Source: Chiridota heheva (lineage: Eukaryota > Echinodermata > Holothuroidea > Apodida > Chiridotidae). From it: DNA of 64,000 nt. A program made the translations under genes and the position numbers. The notes beneath the pieces were generated by a model. It was not told the DNA's origin and did not search any database. It saw only the letters and a program-made list of their open reading frames with translations. The stretch is taken from contig JAIGNY010001798.1 in the NCBI GenBank assembly GCA_020152595.1, forward strand, positions 112,501-176,500. Reading direction: 5' to 3'. Position 1 is the first letter of the stretch; the number at the start of each line of letters is the position of its first letter. This document shows positions 51,113 to 62,129 of the stretch, piece by piece.

Positions 51113-52800
51113 GTTTTTGGTTCGCATGCGAAGCATAATGCAAACTTATATAATGGTGATTCTAGTCGTACACAGTTTTTCATGGATTTCCTCAGAAATG
51201 TTAAAGTTTTCAAAAGACACTTAAGACAAGATTGGAGACTAGTTTACTTAAAAAGTACAAAACATTTGATATTTCCTTAGACGATAACTGTAAAATGATA
51301 CAATTTACCAATATTCTTCAGAGATCCTCAAGCGTCTCTCTCATAGCACTGGAGTTTAAAATTTTTTAAAATATTTAGGCACCAACGGTTGTATCTGGCA
51401 TGATTATTAAACAACGCCTTTATTAGTGTGTTCATTTGCATAAGGTTGCTACAGTATATGAACTGACCAGACTTTTTTATTTAGTTGCTCAGTTAGGGAG
51501 TGTGACAGGATGTGACTGCATATGGACATAGGGAGGGATGCCATGTGGAACATGGATGGGAGCCATGTGGGACATATGATATAATGTATACCATGTGGTA
51601 TACACCAAGGTCTATATCAGGCATAATTATTTGACTCCACCTTTTTTTCTTATTGAACAAGTAATTTGCATATAAGTTATATGGACTGACACTTCCATAC
51701 ATAGTATGCTCAATCAGGGACTGATAGCTAGGATGAGACTTCTTATACAGCCTATGGGATGTCATGTGGTACATGGGATGGCATGGGGGTGGGATGCCAT
51801 GTGGAACAAGGTGGAATGTCATGTAGGATATATGGTGAAATGCCATGCAGGACATAGGGTGCAATGCCATGGGATGGAATGCCATGTGGGACAGGGGATG
51901 TCATTTAGGACATGGGGTGGGATGCCTTATGGAACATGGGGTGGGATGCCATGAGGTAGGATGCCATGGGGTGGGATGCCATGGGGTGGAATGCCATGGG
52001 GTGGGATGCCACGAGTAACACAAGAGTGTAACATAGGTTGGGATGCCATGTGTGATATAGGGTAGGAGGCTATGTGGGACATGGGGTAGGAGGCCATGGG
52101 GATATTGGATGTGATGCCAGGTGGGACATAAAGTAGGATGTCATTAGGAGGGATACCATGTGGAACATATGGTAGGATCTAAGGTGGGACATAAGGTGGG
52201 ATGCCATCACTGATGCGGGACATAGAGAGAGATGCCATGTGGGACACCGGGAGGGATGCCATGTGGGACATAGGGAGGGCTGTCATGTGATACATATGAT
52301 TGGATTAATGTGGGACATACATGTAGGATGGGATCCATGTGGGAGATAGGGTGTGATGTCATGTGGCTCATAGGGTGGGATGCCATGTGGGACATATAGT
52401 GGATGCCATGTGGGACATATGGTGGAATGTAATGTGAGACATACTGTGCAGTGGAATGCCATGTAGGAGATATAGTAGAATGTCATGTGGGACAAGGCAT
52501 GGGATAAGATGTCATGTGGGACATGGTGGGATGTCATTTGGCACATGGGATGGGATCCATGTGGGATATAGAGTGGGATGCCATGTGGGTCAAAGGATTG
52601 GATACCATGTGGGAGATATGGTGGAATGCCAGGTGGGACAAGGGATGGGGTGGGATGTCATGGGGTGGGATGCCATGTGGGTCATGGGATGCTATGTGGG
52701 ACTTAGTGTGAGATGCCATTTTTATAATTGGCTGGGTCATATGATATGGGTGTCAATTTGCATGGGCATACAAACCATGATGGTATTCACCGTTCTAGTT
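51113..52800 (+). repeat. Intronic segment, copy A, with decayed 19-bp repeat
   Basis: It begins 'gtttttggttcgcatgcgaa' just after the exon F donor, runs through 'ccaatattcttcagagatcc' and 'atatgaactgaccagact', then a diverged 'gggatgccatgtgggacat' array (about 51485-52700), and ends 'gtgggacttagtgtgagatg' to 'caccgttctagtt'. Copy B at 53247-55308 has the same parts in the same order. Open frames here (62-130 codons, Met/His/Gly/Trp-rich) are repeat artefacts. Confidence 0.9.
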
Positions 52801-52928
52801 GATTTGTGAATTTGATATACTTAGAAGTATTAATTGAGCTATGAAACCATACACTGTAAGAGCGAAGGCACTGACTATGTATCCATCATGTATGCATTAT
52901 CATCAATTTCAATTTTTTTTCTCCACAG

Positions 52929-53107
52929 GAGTGATGAAATTGCCAAGCTTGAACGGCAGTTTGATAAGGGGTACAAGGACGTGATTGAGAGTATCAGTTT
53001 CTCTACCATAAAGAATGCTGCATCTGGAAAGTCCCTTGATGACTTTGTGCAGAGACGGATGGATGTAGAACAAGAAATCCATCGTGCGTTGAGGTTGAGT
53101 TTAGAAG
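52929..53107 (+). CDS. SPFH-gene exon G: central alpha/beta part of the SPFH domain
   Basis: The 179-bp exon has acceptor 'caatttttttctccacag' and consensus donor AAG|GTAAGT, entering in phase 2 and leaving in phase 1. It encodes (R)SDEIAKLERQFDKGYKDVI, 'ESISFSTIKNAASGKSLDDF' and 'VQRRMDVEQEIHRALRLSLE'. This matches the band 7 pattern of a helix, 'y..vi.sia.stir.vas..t..dF...R..ie..i...l...l', one of the most conserved parts of the superfamily. It is the strongest single piece of evidence for the family. Confidence 0.93.
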
Positions 53108-53246
53108 GTAAGTTTACAGTAGATATTAGAAGCATGCAATTACATTCTTTTTAACATTAGGTGAGAGACAGAGCATCATTCATTAATATGATTGCAGATA
53201 TCATATGAAAGATTGTCTACACTATGTTGAAATTTGTCAAATCAGT

Positions 53247-55308
53247 TGTTTTTGGTTCGCATGTGAAGCATAATGCGAACCTATGTAATGGCGATTTTGT
53301 CCATCCAGCTGTCCGTCCGGCCGTCCACAGTTTTCCTCAAATTTTAAAGATTTTTAAGAATTCCTCAGAAAATGTCAAAGTTTCTTCAGAGTTTTTCAGA
53401 AAAAGTTACTTACAGATATCCTTATGATAGGTTAGAATTTCTTTACAAAATGTTAGTTTTTCAGAGACACTTAAAACAGGATTGAAGACTAGTTTCTTAA
53501 ACAGTCTACAAAACATTTGATATTTCCTTTAAAAAAAACTGTAAAATGATATAATTATCCAATATTCTTCAAAGATCCTTAAGCATCTCTCTTGTAGCAC
53601 TTGAGATTTAAAATTCTTTAAAATATTTGGGCACCAACAGTTATTTCAGGCATGATTATTAAAGTCCGCCTTTCTTATTGTGGTCATTTGCATAAAGTTG
53701 CAACAGTATATGAATTGACCAGACTTTTATTTAGTATGCTTAGTCAGGGAGTGTGGCAGGATGTGAATGCATATGGACATAGGGATGGATGTCATGTGGG
53801 ACATGGATGGGAGCCATACGGGACATATGATTTAATATATACCATGTGGTATGCACCAATGGCTATTTTAGGCATAATTATTTGACTCCCTGTGGGATGT
53901 CGTGTGGGATATGGGGTGGGATGTCATGTGTGACATGGGGTGGGATGCCATGTGGCACAAGGCATGCGATGGGTAGGATGGTAGGAGGCCAGTGGGACAT
54001 GGGATGTGATGCCATGTGGGACATGGGATGCCATGTGGGACATGGGATGCCATGTGGGACATGGGATGCCATGTGGGACATGGGATGCCATGTGGGACAT
54101 GGGATGCCATGTGGGACATGGGATGCCATGTGGGACATGGGATGCCATGTGGGACATGGGATGCCATGTGGGACATGGGGTGCCATGTGGGACATGGGGT
54201 GCCATGTGGGACATGGGATGCCATGTGGGACATGGGATGCCATGTGGGACATGGGATGCCATGTGGGACATGGGATGCCATGTGGGACATATGCCATGTG
54301 GGACATGGGATGCCATGTGGGACATGGGATGCCATGTGGAACATGGGATGCCATGTGGAACATGGGATGCCATGTGGGACATGGGATGCCATGTGGGACA
54401 TGGGATGCCATGTGGGACATGGGATGCCATGTGGGACATGGGATGCCATGTGGGACATGGGATGCCATGTGGGACATGCGATGCCATGTGGGACATGGGA
54501 TGCCATGTGGGACATGGGATGCCATGTGGGACATGGGATGCCATGTGGGACATGGGATGCCATGGGGGGACATGGGGGACATGGGATGCCATGGGGGACA
54601 TGGGATGCCATGGGGGACATGTGGGACATGGGATGCCATGTGGGACATGGGATGCCATGTGGGACATGGGATGCCATGTGGGACATGGGATGCCATGTGG
54701 GACATGGGATGCCATGGGATGGATGCCATGTGGGACATGGGATGCCATGTGGGACATGGGATGCCATGTGGGACATGGGATGCCATGTGGGACATGGGAT
54801 GCCATGTGGGACATGGGATGCCATGTGGGACATGGGATGCCATGTGGGACATGGGATGCCATGTGGGACATGGGATGCCATGTGGGACATGGGATGCCAT
54901 GTGGGACATGGGATGCCATGTGGGACATGGGATGCCATGTGGGACATGGGATGCCATGTGGGACATGGGATGCCATGTGGGACATGGGATGCCATGTGGG
55001 ACATGGGATGCCATGTGGGACATGGGATGCCATGTGGGACATGGGATGCCATGTGGGACATGGGATGCCATGTGGGACATGGGATGCCATGTGGGACATG
55101 GGATGCCATGTGGGACATGGGATGCCATGTGGGACATGGGATGCCATGTGGGACATGGGATGCCATGTGGGACATGGGATGCCATGTGGGACATGGGATG
55201 CCATGTGGGACTTAGTGTGCGATGCCATTTTTATAATTAGCTGGGTCATATGTTATGGGTGTCGATTTGCATGGGCATGCATACCATGATGGTATTTACT
55301 GTTCTAGT
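53247..55308 (+). repeat. Intronic segment, copy B, with homogeneous 19-bp array
   Basis: Same leading sequence as copy A ('tttttggttcgcatgtgaag', 'ccaatattcttcaaagatcc', 'atatgaattgaccagact', 'ggcataattatttgactcc') and same trailing sequence ('gtgggacttagtgtgcgatg', 'tactgttctagtc'). Its central part is the near-perfect array annotated separately. The two copies flank exon G, so adjacent introns of one gene share a 1.7-2.1 kb segment. Confidence 0.9.
53930..55212. repeat. 19-bp minisatellite CATGGGATGCCATGTGGGA, about 65 copies
   Basis: Almost invariant 19-bp units, with variants near 54175-54200 ('ggggtgcc'), 54290, 54345-54365 ('gtggaac') and 54565-54620 ('gggggacatg'). Because 19 is not a multiple of 3 and the unit lacks stops in any frame, all six frames stay open. 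That produces 399-464-codon ORFs with a 19-residue peptide period. None is a real gene. Confidence 0.98.
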
Positions 55309-55865
55309 CTCGTTAAAGTTTATGAAACACTGAAAATACTTAATAATCAATTAGAAAGGTAATTTTGATAAAACAGAGACTTACAAATGTGAATCTAGCA
55401 TATTTAGATCAGGTTGAGGCTGGCCAAAGATATTTCAATCTATCAAATATTTGTGTATGAATGGTAGCTCAAACTGTTATGTAACGCTGTCACTTTTCAT
55501 ACCTTAAATTCTGTGATTGAAGTGATGAAAGTATATTTACTGTAAAATGTTGATAAAATCTTATGTCAGAATCAGTTGCTCCTTTAGGATTTTTTTTTAA
55601 TCCTTTAGGATTAAATGGACAAATGTACTTGATCATAACATGACCCTTCTATTTCTCTTTGAAGCAGTAGACATCTTAGTCAAGGATACAGTACAAACAA
55701 ATAGATCTTCAAAAATATTGTCTGTTACATACATTAATGACATTCATTTCTGCCTTATTCTTTTTTTGATGTGTGAGTATTAACAACCTAAGTCAACCTA
55801 ACCCTTTGTGTTAAGTATAGCACAAAGGAGTAAAGTTCACAAATATTTTCAATATTTCTGGTCAG
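55309..55865. other. Intronic AT-rich stretch, nothing recognised
   Basis: Unique-looking sequence between copy B and exon H. A Met codon at 55808 lies in frame with exon H but upstream of its acceptor, so it would only matter if transcription began inside this intron. Confidence 0.5.
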
Positions 55866-56129
55866 GTGATTGTTGCCCAGAGTGGGAAAACTGCATTGGA
55901 AACAATCTCTGTGATGGATGCATTAACGACACGTCCACTTGCTCAAAGGGGTACCATGTTACGGTACCATTTTTTAACCTTTTACTGGTCAACTTACCAT
56001 CCTCCATTTTGGAACGGAGGATGCGGATACTGGTGGTGGCTCTGGAGGGAGATGAAGAGCTGTTTCACATGGATGAGCGGATCACCAGAGCAGAGACTGA
56101 GAAGTTGCGCCAAAGAATCATCAATGAAG
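55866..56129 (+). CDS. SPFH-gene exon H: Cys-rich insertion and end of SPFH domain
   Basis: The 264-bp exon has acceptor 'atatttctggtcag' and donor AAG|GTGAAC, phase 1 in and out. After the split Gly it encodes a loop with six cysteines ('DCCPEWENC', 'NNLCDGCINDTSTC'; composite residues ~250-273) and an N-glycosylation sequon N-D-T. Then comes 'YHVTVPFFNLLLVNLPSSIL', matching the band 7 'v.ff.lq.vdLP..' strand. 'ERRMRILVVALEGDEELFHM' and 'RAETEKLRQRIINEG' begin the long charged helix. The cysteine loop sits where ordinary band 7 proteins have a short connector; disulfides would suit an extracellular or ER-lumen location. Its length relative to the family is my recollection, not measured. Confidence 0.88.
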
Positions 56130-56157
56130 GTGAACCTTTTGTTGTTGGATCTTTTTC

Positions 56158-56393
56158 CACCATTCTCCAATTGGAACCATTCTCACTAGGGACCATTCAC
56201 CAATTCAGACAACTCCATTTGGGACCACTGTCCAATTGGGACCACTCCAATTGGGACCACTCCAATTGGGACTATTCTCCGATTAGAATCACTCTCCAAT
56301 TGGGACCACTCTAATTGGGACCACTCTCCAGTTGGGACCACTCCAATTGGGACCATGTAGGGACCACTCTCCAATTGGGGGACCATTCTAGAA
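56158..56393. repeat. ~15-bp degenerate repeat (CCAATTGGGACCACT)
   Basis: About 13 diverged copies of 'ccaattgggaccact(ct)' start some 30 bp after the exon H donor. The reading frame of exon H stays open through them to 56314, so an intron-retaining transcript would add a short repetitive tail. The 66-codon minus-strand frame is an artefact. Confidence 0.85.
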
Positions 56394-56457
56394 AGTCATT
56401 ATTTTATCCACGTGATACATGGTGAGGATGGACAATCATTAAAGGGGCTCTCTGCTG

Positions 56458-59020
56458 ACCTCAGAAAAATACACCCTAACTTTCCTGGGTTCAGAAATGC
56501 ACCATCACTTTCCTGGGTTAAAAAATACACCCTCACCTTCCTGGGTGTAGTAATACACCCTCACTTTCCTGCATTCAGAAATACACCCTCACTTGCCTGC
56601 ATTCAATAATACTCTCACTTTCCTGGGTTCAGTAATACACCCTCACTTTCCTGGGATTACTAATTCACCCTCAATTTCCTGCATTCAGAAATACACCCTC
56701 ATTTTCCTGGGTTCAGAAACACCCTCACTTTCATGAGTTCAATCATACACCCTTACTTTCCTGGGTTCAGAAATACACCCTCACTTTCCTGGGTTCAGAA
56801 ATACACTTTCACTATCCTGGAACTACTAATTCACCCTCAATTTCCTGCATTCAGAAATACACCCTCATTTTCCTGGGTTCAGAAACACACCCTCACTTTC
56901 ATGAGTTAAATCATACACCCCTACTATCCTGGGGTTAGAAATACACCCTCACTTTCCTGCATTTAGCAATACACCCTCACTTTTCTGCATTTAAAAATAC
57001 TCCCTCCTTTCCTTGGTTCGGAAATACACCCTCACGTGGGTTCAGAAACATACACCCTCACTTTCATGGCTTCACAAATACACCCTCACTTTCCTGGGTT
57101 TAGAAATACACCCTCACTTTTCTGGCTTCACAAATACACCCTCACTTTCCTGGGTTTAGAAATACACCCTCACTTTTCTGGCTTCACAAATACACCCTCA
57201 CTTTCCTGGGTTTAGAAATACACCCTCACTTTTCTGGCTTCACAAATACACCCTCACTTTCCTGGGTTTAGAAATACACCCTCACTTTTCTGGCTTCACA
57301 AATACACCCTCACTTTCCTGGCTTCAGAAATGCACTGAGATTTTCCTGGGTTCAGTAATACAACCTCACTTTCCTGGGTTCAGTAATACACCCTCACTTT
57401 CCTGGGTTCAGTAATACACCCTCATTTTCCTGCATTTAGAAATACACCCTCACTTTTATGGGTTCAGAAACACCCTCACTCTTATGGGTTTAATCATACA
57501 CCCTTACTTTTCTGGGTTCAGAAATACACCCTCGCCTTCCTGGGTTCAGAAATACACCCTCACTTTCCTTGGTTGAGAAATACACCTTCACTTTCTTGGG
57601 TTAAAAAAAAACACCCTCACTTTCCTGGGTTCAGAAACATACTCACTTTTCTGGGTTCAGAAAAATACACCCTCACTTTTCTTGGTTCAGAAATACACTT
57701 TCACTTTCCTAGCTTCAGAAAAACACCTTGACTTTCCTGTGTTCAGAAATACCCTCACTTTTCTGGGTTCACAAATACACTTTCATTTTCCTGGGTTGAG
57801 ATTTAAAGGGTTGAGAAATACACACTCACTTTCCACGGTTAAACATACACCCTCACTTTCTTGGGTTCAGAAATACACCCTCACTTTCCTGGGTAAAAAA
57901 ACAAACCACCCTGACTTTCCTGGGTTCAGAAACACCCTCACTTTCCTGGGTTCAGAAACATTCTCACTTTCCTGGGTTCAGAAATACTCCCTCACTTTCC
58001 TGGGTTCAGAAATACACCCTCACTTTCCTGTGTTCAGAAATATACACCCTCACTTTCATTGGTTTAGAAATACACCCACACGTTCCTGGATTCAGAGATT
58101 ACACCCGCACTTTCCTAGGCTCAGAAATTAACTAGGTTCAGAAATATACCCTCACTTTCCTGGGTTCGGAAATACACCCTTACTTTCCTTGGTTTAGAAA
58201 TACTCCCTCACTTTCCTGGCTTCACAAACACACCCTCACTTTCCTGGGTTAAAAAAAATACACCTTAACTTTCTTGTGTTTAGAAATACACTTTCACTTT
58301 CATGGGTTCAGAAAAACACCCTCACTTTCCTGTGTTCAGAAACACCCTCACTTTCCTGTGTTCAGAAATATACACCCTCACTTTCATTGGTTTAGAAATA
58401 CACCCACACGTTCCTGGATTCAGAGATTACACCCGCACTTTCCTAGGCTCAGAAATTAACTAGGTTCAGAAATATACCCTCACTTTCCTGTGTTCAGAAA
58501 CACCCTCACTTTCCTGTGTTCAGAAATATACACCCTCACTTTCATTGGTTTAGAAATACACCCACACGTTCCTGGATTCAGAGATTACACCCGCACTTTC
58601 CTAGGCTCAGAAATTAACTAGGTTCAGAAATACTCCCTCACTTTCCTGGGTTCGGAAATACACCCTCACTTTCCTTGGTTTAGAAATACTCCCTCACTTT
58701 CCTGGCTTCACAAACACACCCTCACTTTCCTGGGTTAAAAAAAATACACTTTCACTTTCATGGGTTCAGAAAAACACCCTCACTTTCCTGTGTTCAGAAA
58801 CACCCTCACTTTTCTGGCTTCACAAATACACCCTCATTTTCCTGGATTCACAAATACACCCGCACTTTCCTGGGTTCAGAAATTCACCCTCACTTTACTG
58901 GGTTCAGAAATACACCCTCACTTTACTGGGTTCAGAAATACACCCTCACTTTACTGGGTTCAGAAATATAGCCTCAATTTCCTGGGTTCAAAAAAATACA
59001 CCCTCATAATCCTTGGTTCA
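56458..59020. repeat. 28-bp degenerate minisatellite (AATACACCCTCACTTTCCTGGGTTCAGA)
   Basis: About 90 diverged units of 27-29 bp over 2.6 kb. Blocks are duplicated at higher order: the series ending in 'gaggttacacccgcactttc'-type units with 'aaattaactaggttcag' recurs near 58100-58145, 58430-58470 and 58590-58630. Phe/Leu/Pro/His-rich open frames (up to 149 codons) arise because 28 bp shifts frame each unit and stops are rare. Confidence 0.95.
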
Positions 59021-59463
59021 GATCATAGTACTGAATGTGTCTCTGTGAAAAGGATAAACGTCTATGGACATGTATCTATTTCTGTATTAGTTGAAAGGTA
59101 TTCAAATCCAGGGAAATCAATTTTTGAAATTTGATTAAAGCACAGTTTTTGTGTCAAGTTCGATCAGTTTTAATTATAAATCATGCAAAATTTGTGATAT
59201 ACTGTATGACTGGGTGGAATCACAAAGTCTATATGTAATTTAAATTTCTTTCCTAAATTTAAGTCACTGAAAATCATGGGAATGTCTATTCCTGGTACCA
59301 TTTTGCTAGGGACATGGCAAAGACTCAAAAACTTTTGGTAAGAATTTACTGCACCACTCCAAAGAATTTTGATAGACGTTAAAAAACCGAAATGATTTAC
59401 AAATTTTTCATAAACTATGCAAATTGATGTCTGAGATTTAAAACATTGTAAACTGGTCAGTGT
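59021..59463. other. Intronic AT-rich stretch, nothing recognised
   Basis: Unique-looking sequence between the 28-bp array and the TTAA element. Confidence 0.5.
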
Positions 59464-59467
59464 TTAA

Positions 59468-60035
59468 AGGGTTAGTTCAGTGGTCAAGCATGTCCAATCT
59501 TATATGAAAAAGGACTTCAAAAGAAACAAAATGGTGAAGAAAGCATTGCAAAATCTTATTCCGTGAAGGAAATATTCAAGTTGAAAGTTTGGTATAATTT
59601 CTGTAGAAACAACTGAAATCAGTCTAATTTTGATGTCACAGCCTCAGATTCCTCAAAGTCCATATGTATTTTAAAGAAAGATTTTTTATTTATTTTCACT
59701 AATTAAATTATTTTTTCTCAAACTTTCTTCAGGTGGTATATTATAAATACCCTTCCTAGATTCAGTTTTAGTACTTTTTTTGACATGTCCCATGGTTTTT
59801 AAGCAACAAAATCACAGGGCAAAATATGATAGAATACATAAAGACTTTGAGGAATCTAAGGCTATGACATCACAACTAGACTTGATTTTAGTCTTTTCCA
59901 CACAAATGATACCAAACTTTAAAGTTAAGTATCTCCTTAATGGAATAAGATTTTGCAATGCTTTCTTCACCATTTTCTTTCTTTTAAAGTCCTTTTTTAT
60001 ATAAGATAAACATGCTTAACCCCTGAACTAATCCT
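59468..60035. mobile_element. Foldback MITE with TTAA target duplication and ~210-bp inverted arms
   Basis: Left end agggttagttcagtggtcaa and right end ttaacccctgaactaatcct are inverted repeats. They are flanked by TTAA on both sides (59464-59467 and 60036-60039). The inverted similarity continues inwards: 'cttatatgaaaaaggacttc' faces 'tccttttttatataagat', 'gaagaaagcattgcaaaatc' faces 'gattttgcaatgctttcttc', and 'gatgtcacagcctcagattc' faces 'gaatctaaggctatgacatc'. The central loop is about 150 bp. TTAA targeting points to the piggyBac or Kolobok type. There is no transposase. Confidence 0.85.
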
Positions 60036-60089
60036 TTAATTGATTGTCATGCAATTTGTGCATACTAACTTGGGTTATTAATCTATTTT

Positions 60090-61096
60090 AAAGCTCATGT
60101 TGCATCCATATCTCATGTTTGGTCTTAGCTACACATCCATATCTCATGTCTGGTCTAAGCTACACATCCATATTTCATGTTTGATTTAGGCTACACATCC
60201 ATATCTTATGTTTGATTTAGGCTACACATCCATATCTCCTGTTTGATTTAGGCTACACATCCATATCTTATGTTTGATTTAGGCTACACATCCATATCTC
60301 ATGTTTGGTCTAAGCTACACATCCATATCTCATGTTTGGTCTAAGCTACACATCCATATCTCATGTTTGGTCTAAGCTACACATCCATATCTTATGTTTG
60401 ATTTAGGCTACACATCCATATCTCATGTTTGGTCTAAGCTACACATCCATATCTCATGTTTGGTCTAAGCTATACATCCATATCTCATGTTTGGTCTAAG
60501 CTACACATCCATATCTCATGTTTGGTCTAAGCTACACATCCATATCTCATGTTTGGTCTAAGCTACACATCCATATCTCATGTTTGGTCTAAGCTATCCA
60601 TCCATATCTCATGTTTGGTCTAAGCTACACATCCATATCTCATGTTTGGTCTAAGCTATACATCCATATCTCATGTTTGGTCTAAGCTACACATCCATAT
60701 CTCATGTTTGGTCTAAGCTATACATCCATAGCTCATGTTTGGTCTAAGCTACACATCCATATCTCATGTTTGGTCTAAGCTACACATCCATATCTTATGT
60801 TTGGTCTAAGCTACACAGCCATATCTCATGTTTGGTCTAAGCTACACATCCATATCTCATGTTTGGTCTAAGCTACACATCCATATCTCATGTTTGGTCT
60901 AAGCTATACATCCATATCTCATGTTTGGTCTAAGGCACACATCCATATCTCATGTTTGGTCTAAGCTACACATCCATATCTCATGTTTGGTCTAAGCTAC
61001 ACATCCATATCTCATGTTTGGTCTAAGCTACACATCCATATCTCATGTTTGGTCTAAGCTATCCATCCATATCTCATGTTTGGTCTAAGCTATCCA
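60090..61096. repeat. 31-bp minisatellite, about 32 copies
   Basis: The unit is acatccatatctcatgtttg then gtctaagctac. The first units carry 'gatttaggc' instead of 'gtctaagc', and later ones alternate 'ctacac', 'ctatac' and 'ctatcc'. It ends 170 bp before the last exon. Confidence 0.96.
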
Positions 61097-61266
61097 TTGC
61101 ATTTGTAGTTATGACTACTTGCTTCAAATTTAAACTTGGGTTGAACATTCTTCTATTATGCTTCTAACATGAGATTTTAATATTTTACATAAATTCTATT
61201 AAAGCAATAAATAATTTTAAAACAGATCAGATATTTCCAAAGGTCCTTCTTTGTTCTCCTTGACAG

Positions 61267-61511
61267 CTGACAAAATTTCAGCCAACGCCACAGCCCAAGC
61301 AAATCTTATTCGTGCAAAAAGACAAGCGGAAGCTACAGCTAAACTAGAGGCTGCCAACAACCAAGGGTTAACCCTCATGTACAACAATCTGACGATCACC
61401 AATCAGGACCACAAAGCATCATTACATTGGATAAGAACATTGGATCGACATCAAAATTTGATATCTGGTGTAAGCTTTGAGGAATATATTAAACTTGTGA
61501 GGGCAACCTAA
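61267..61511 (+). CDS. SPFH-gene exon I: terminal exon, Ala-rich helix and C-terminus
   Basis: The acceptor 'ctttgttctccttgacag' opens a 245-bp exon, entered in phase 1, ending at TAA (61509-61511). It encodes (A)DKISANATAQANLIRAKRQ, 'AEATAKLEAANNQGLTLMYN', 'NLTITNQDHKASLHWIRTLD' and 'RHQNLISGVSFEEYIKLVRA', then T. The Ala/Gln/Arg-rich helix with an R-Q-A-E-A repeat, and the ending with a W-I-R-x-L motif, are typical of the region after SPFH domains. Sequons N-A-T and N-L-T are present. The composite ends here at residue 416, counting from the first tentative exon. Confidence 0.92.
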
Positions 61512-62125
61512 CAAAAATTAAGAGCTCAATTGTATTTCTGTTATACGCTTAAAGTAGGTTACAAATCTATTCCAGACATAGGGGGCTCCTAATCCAAATT
61601 GCTTTCTTAAGTCTACCACCTTTTGATTTCTTAAGCATTGTTTCCCAAAAGTGTTGATGGTTCCTGCCTCTGAACAGATGTTTGAATTTTTACAATTTGA
61701 GAATTCATTCAAATGTAAATGGAACATTGAAATGGTTAACATGCCCTTTGAACTAGTATTAGTCTTCTGTTCCATATGTTTGGTCCATTTTCTTCCCAAG
61801 ACTGTATTGTTAATTCTCTATTTGTTTACTGGGTGATTTTGTGAGCTGGTTTGATGAACTCCAGATCTTGATATTGAGGATTGTTACTAACATTTTCCAG
61901 ATATGTTATCGTAGTTTTGTTCTATTTTTCTGCTGTGTAAATTTGATTATACTGTATATAGCCATAAACATATGTATAGTGTAATTTATATACTTACTGG
62001 TGTCATGCATCAACAAGGTCTTTCATGTCATAGATGTATTTTTTGAGTTTAGTAATCAAAAGAGATCCACTAGTTTTTTTTTTCTGATGAAAGCTATGTG
62101 GTCATGATTGCGTGTATTTGTGATA
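61512..62125 (+). other. Likely 3' untranslated region of the SPFH gene
   Basis: AT-rich sequence directly follows the stop codon. There is no canonical AATAAA or ATTAAA before the next repeat; a variant CATAAA occurs near 61965. The 93-codon minus-strand frame at 61518-61799 has no recognisable domain. The transcript end cannot be fixed from sequence. Confidence 0.45.
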
Positions 62126-62129
62126 GCCA

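Noticed and set aside
53846-55289. Long ORFs of 399-464 codons on both strands
   Set aside because: All come from one 19-bp repeat lacking stop codons in any frame. The Gly/His/Met/Trp/Cys or Ser/His/Pro composition and strict 19-residue period fit the repeat, not a protein.
55808-55865. Alternative start Met upstream of exon H
   Set aside because: The codons lie before a good acceptor site, and exon H joins exon G in perfect phase, so intronic sequence is the simpler reading.
57682-59134. Phe/Leu/Pro-rich ORFs of 61-149 codons
   Set aside because: They are translations of the 28-bp degenerate minisatellite in the last SPFH intron.
61518-61799. Minus-strand 93-codon ORF with 'GAPYVWNRF', resembling a LINE RT tail
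   Set aside because: The similarity is only a few residues, the following residues do not match the RT pattern, and the region is the likely 3' UTR of the SPFH gene.
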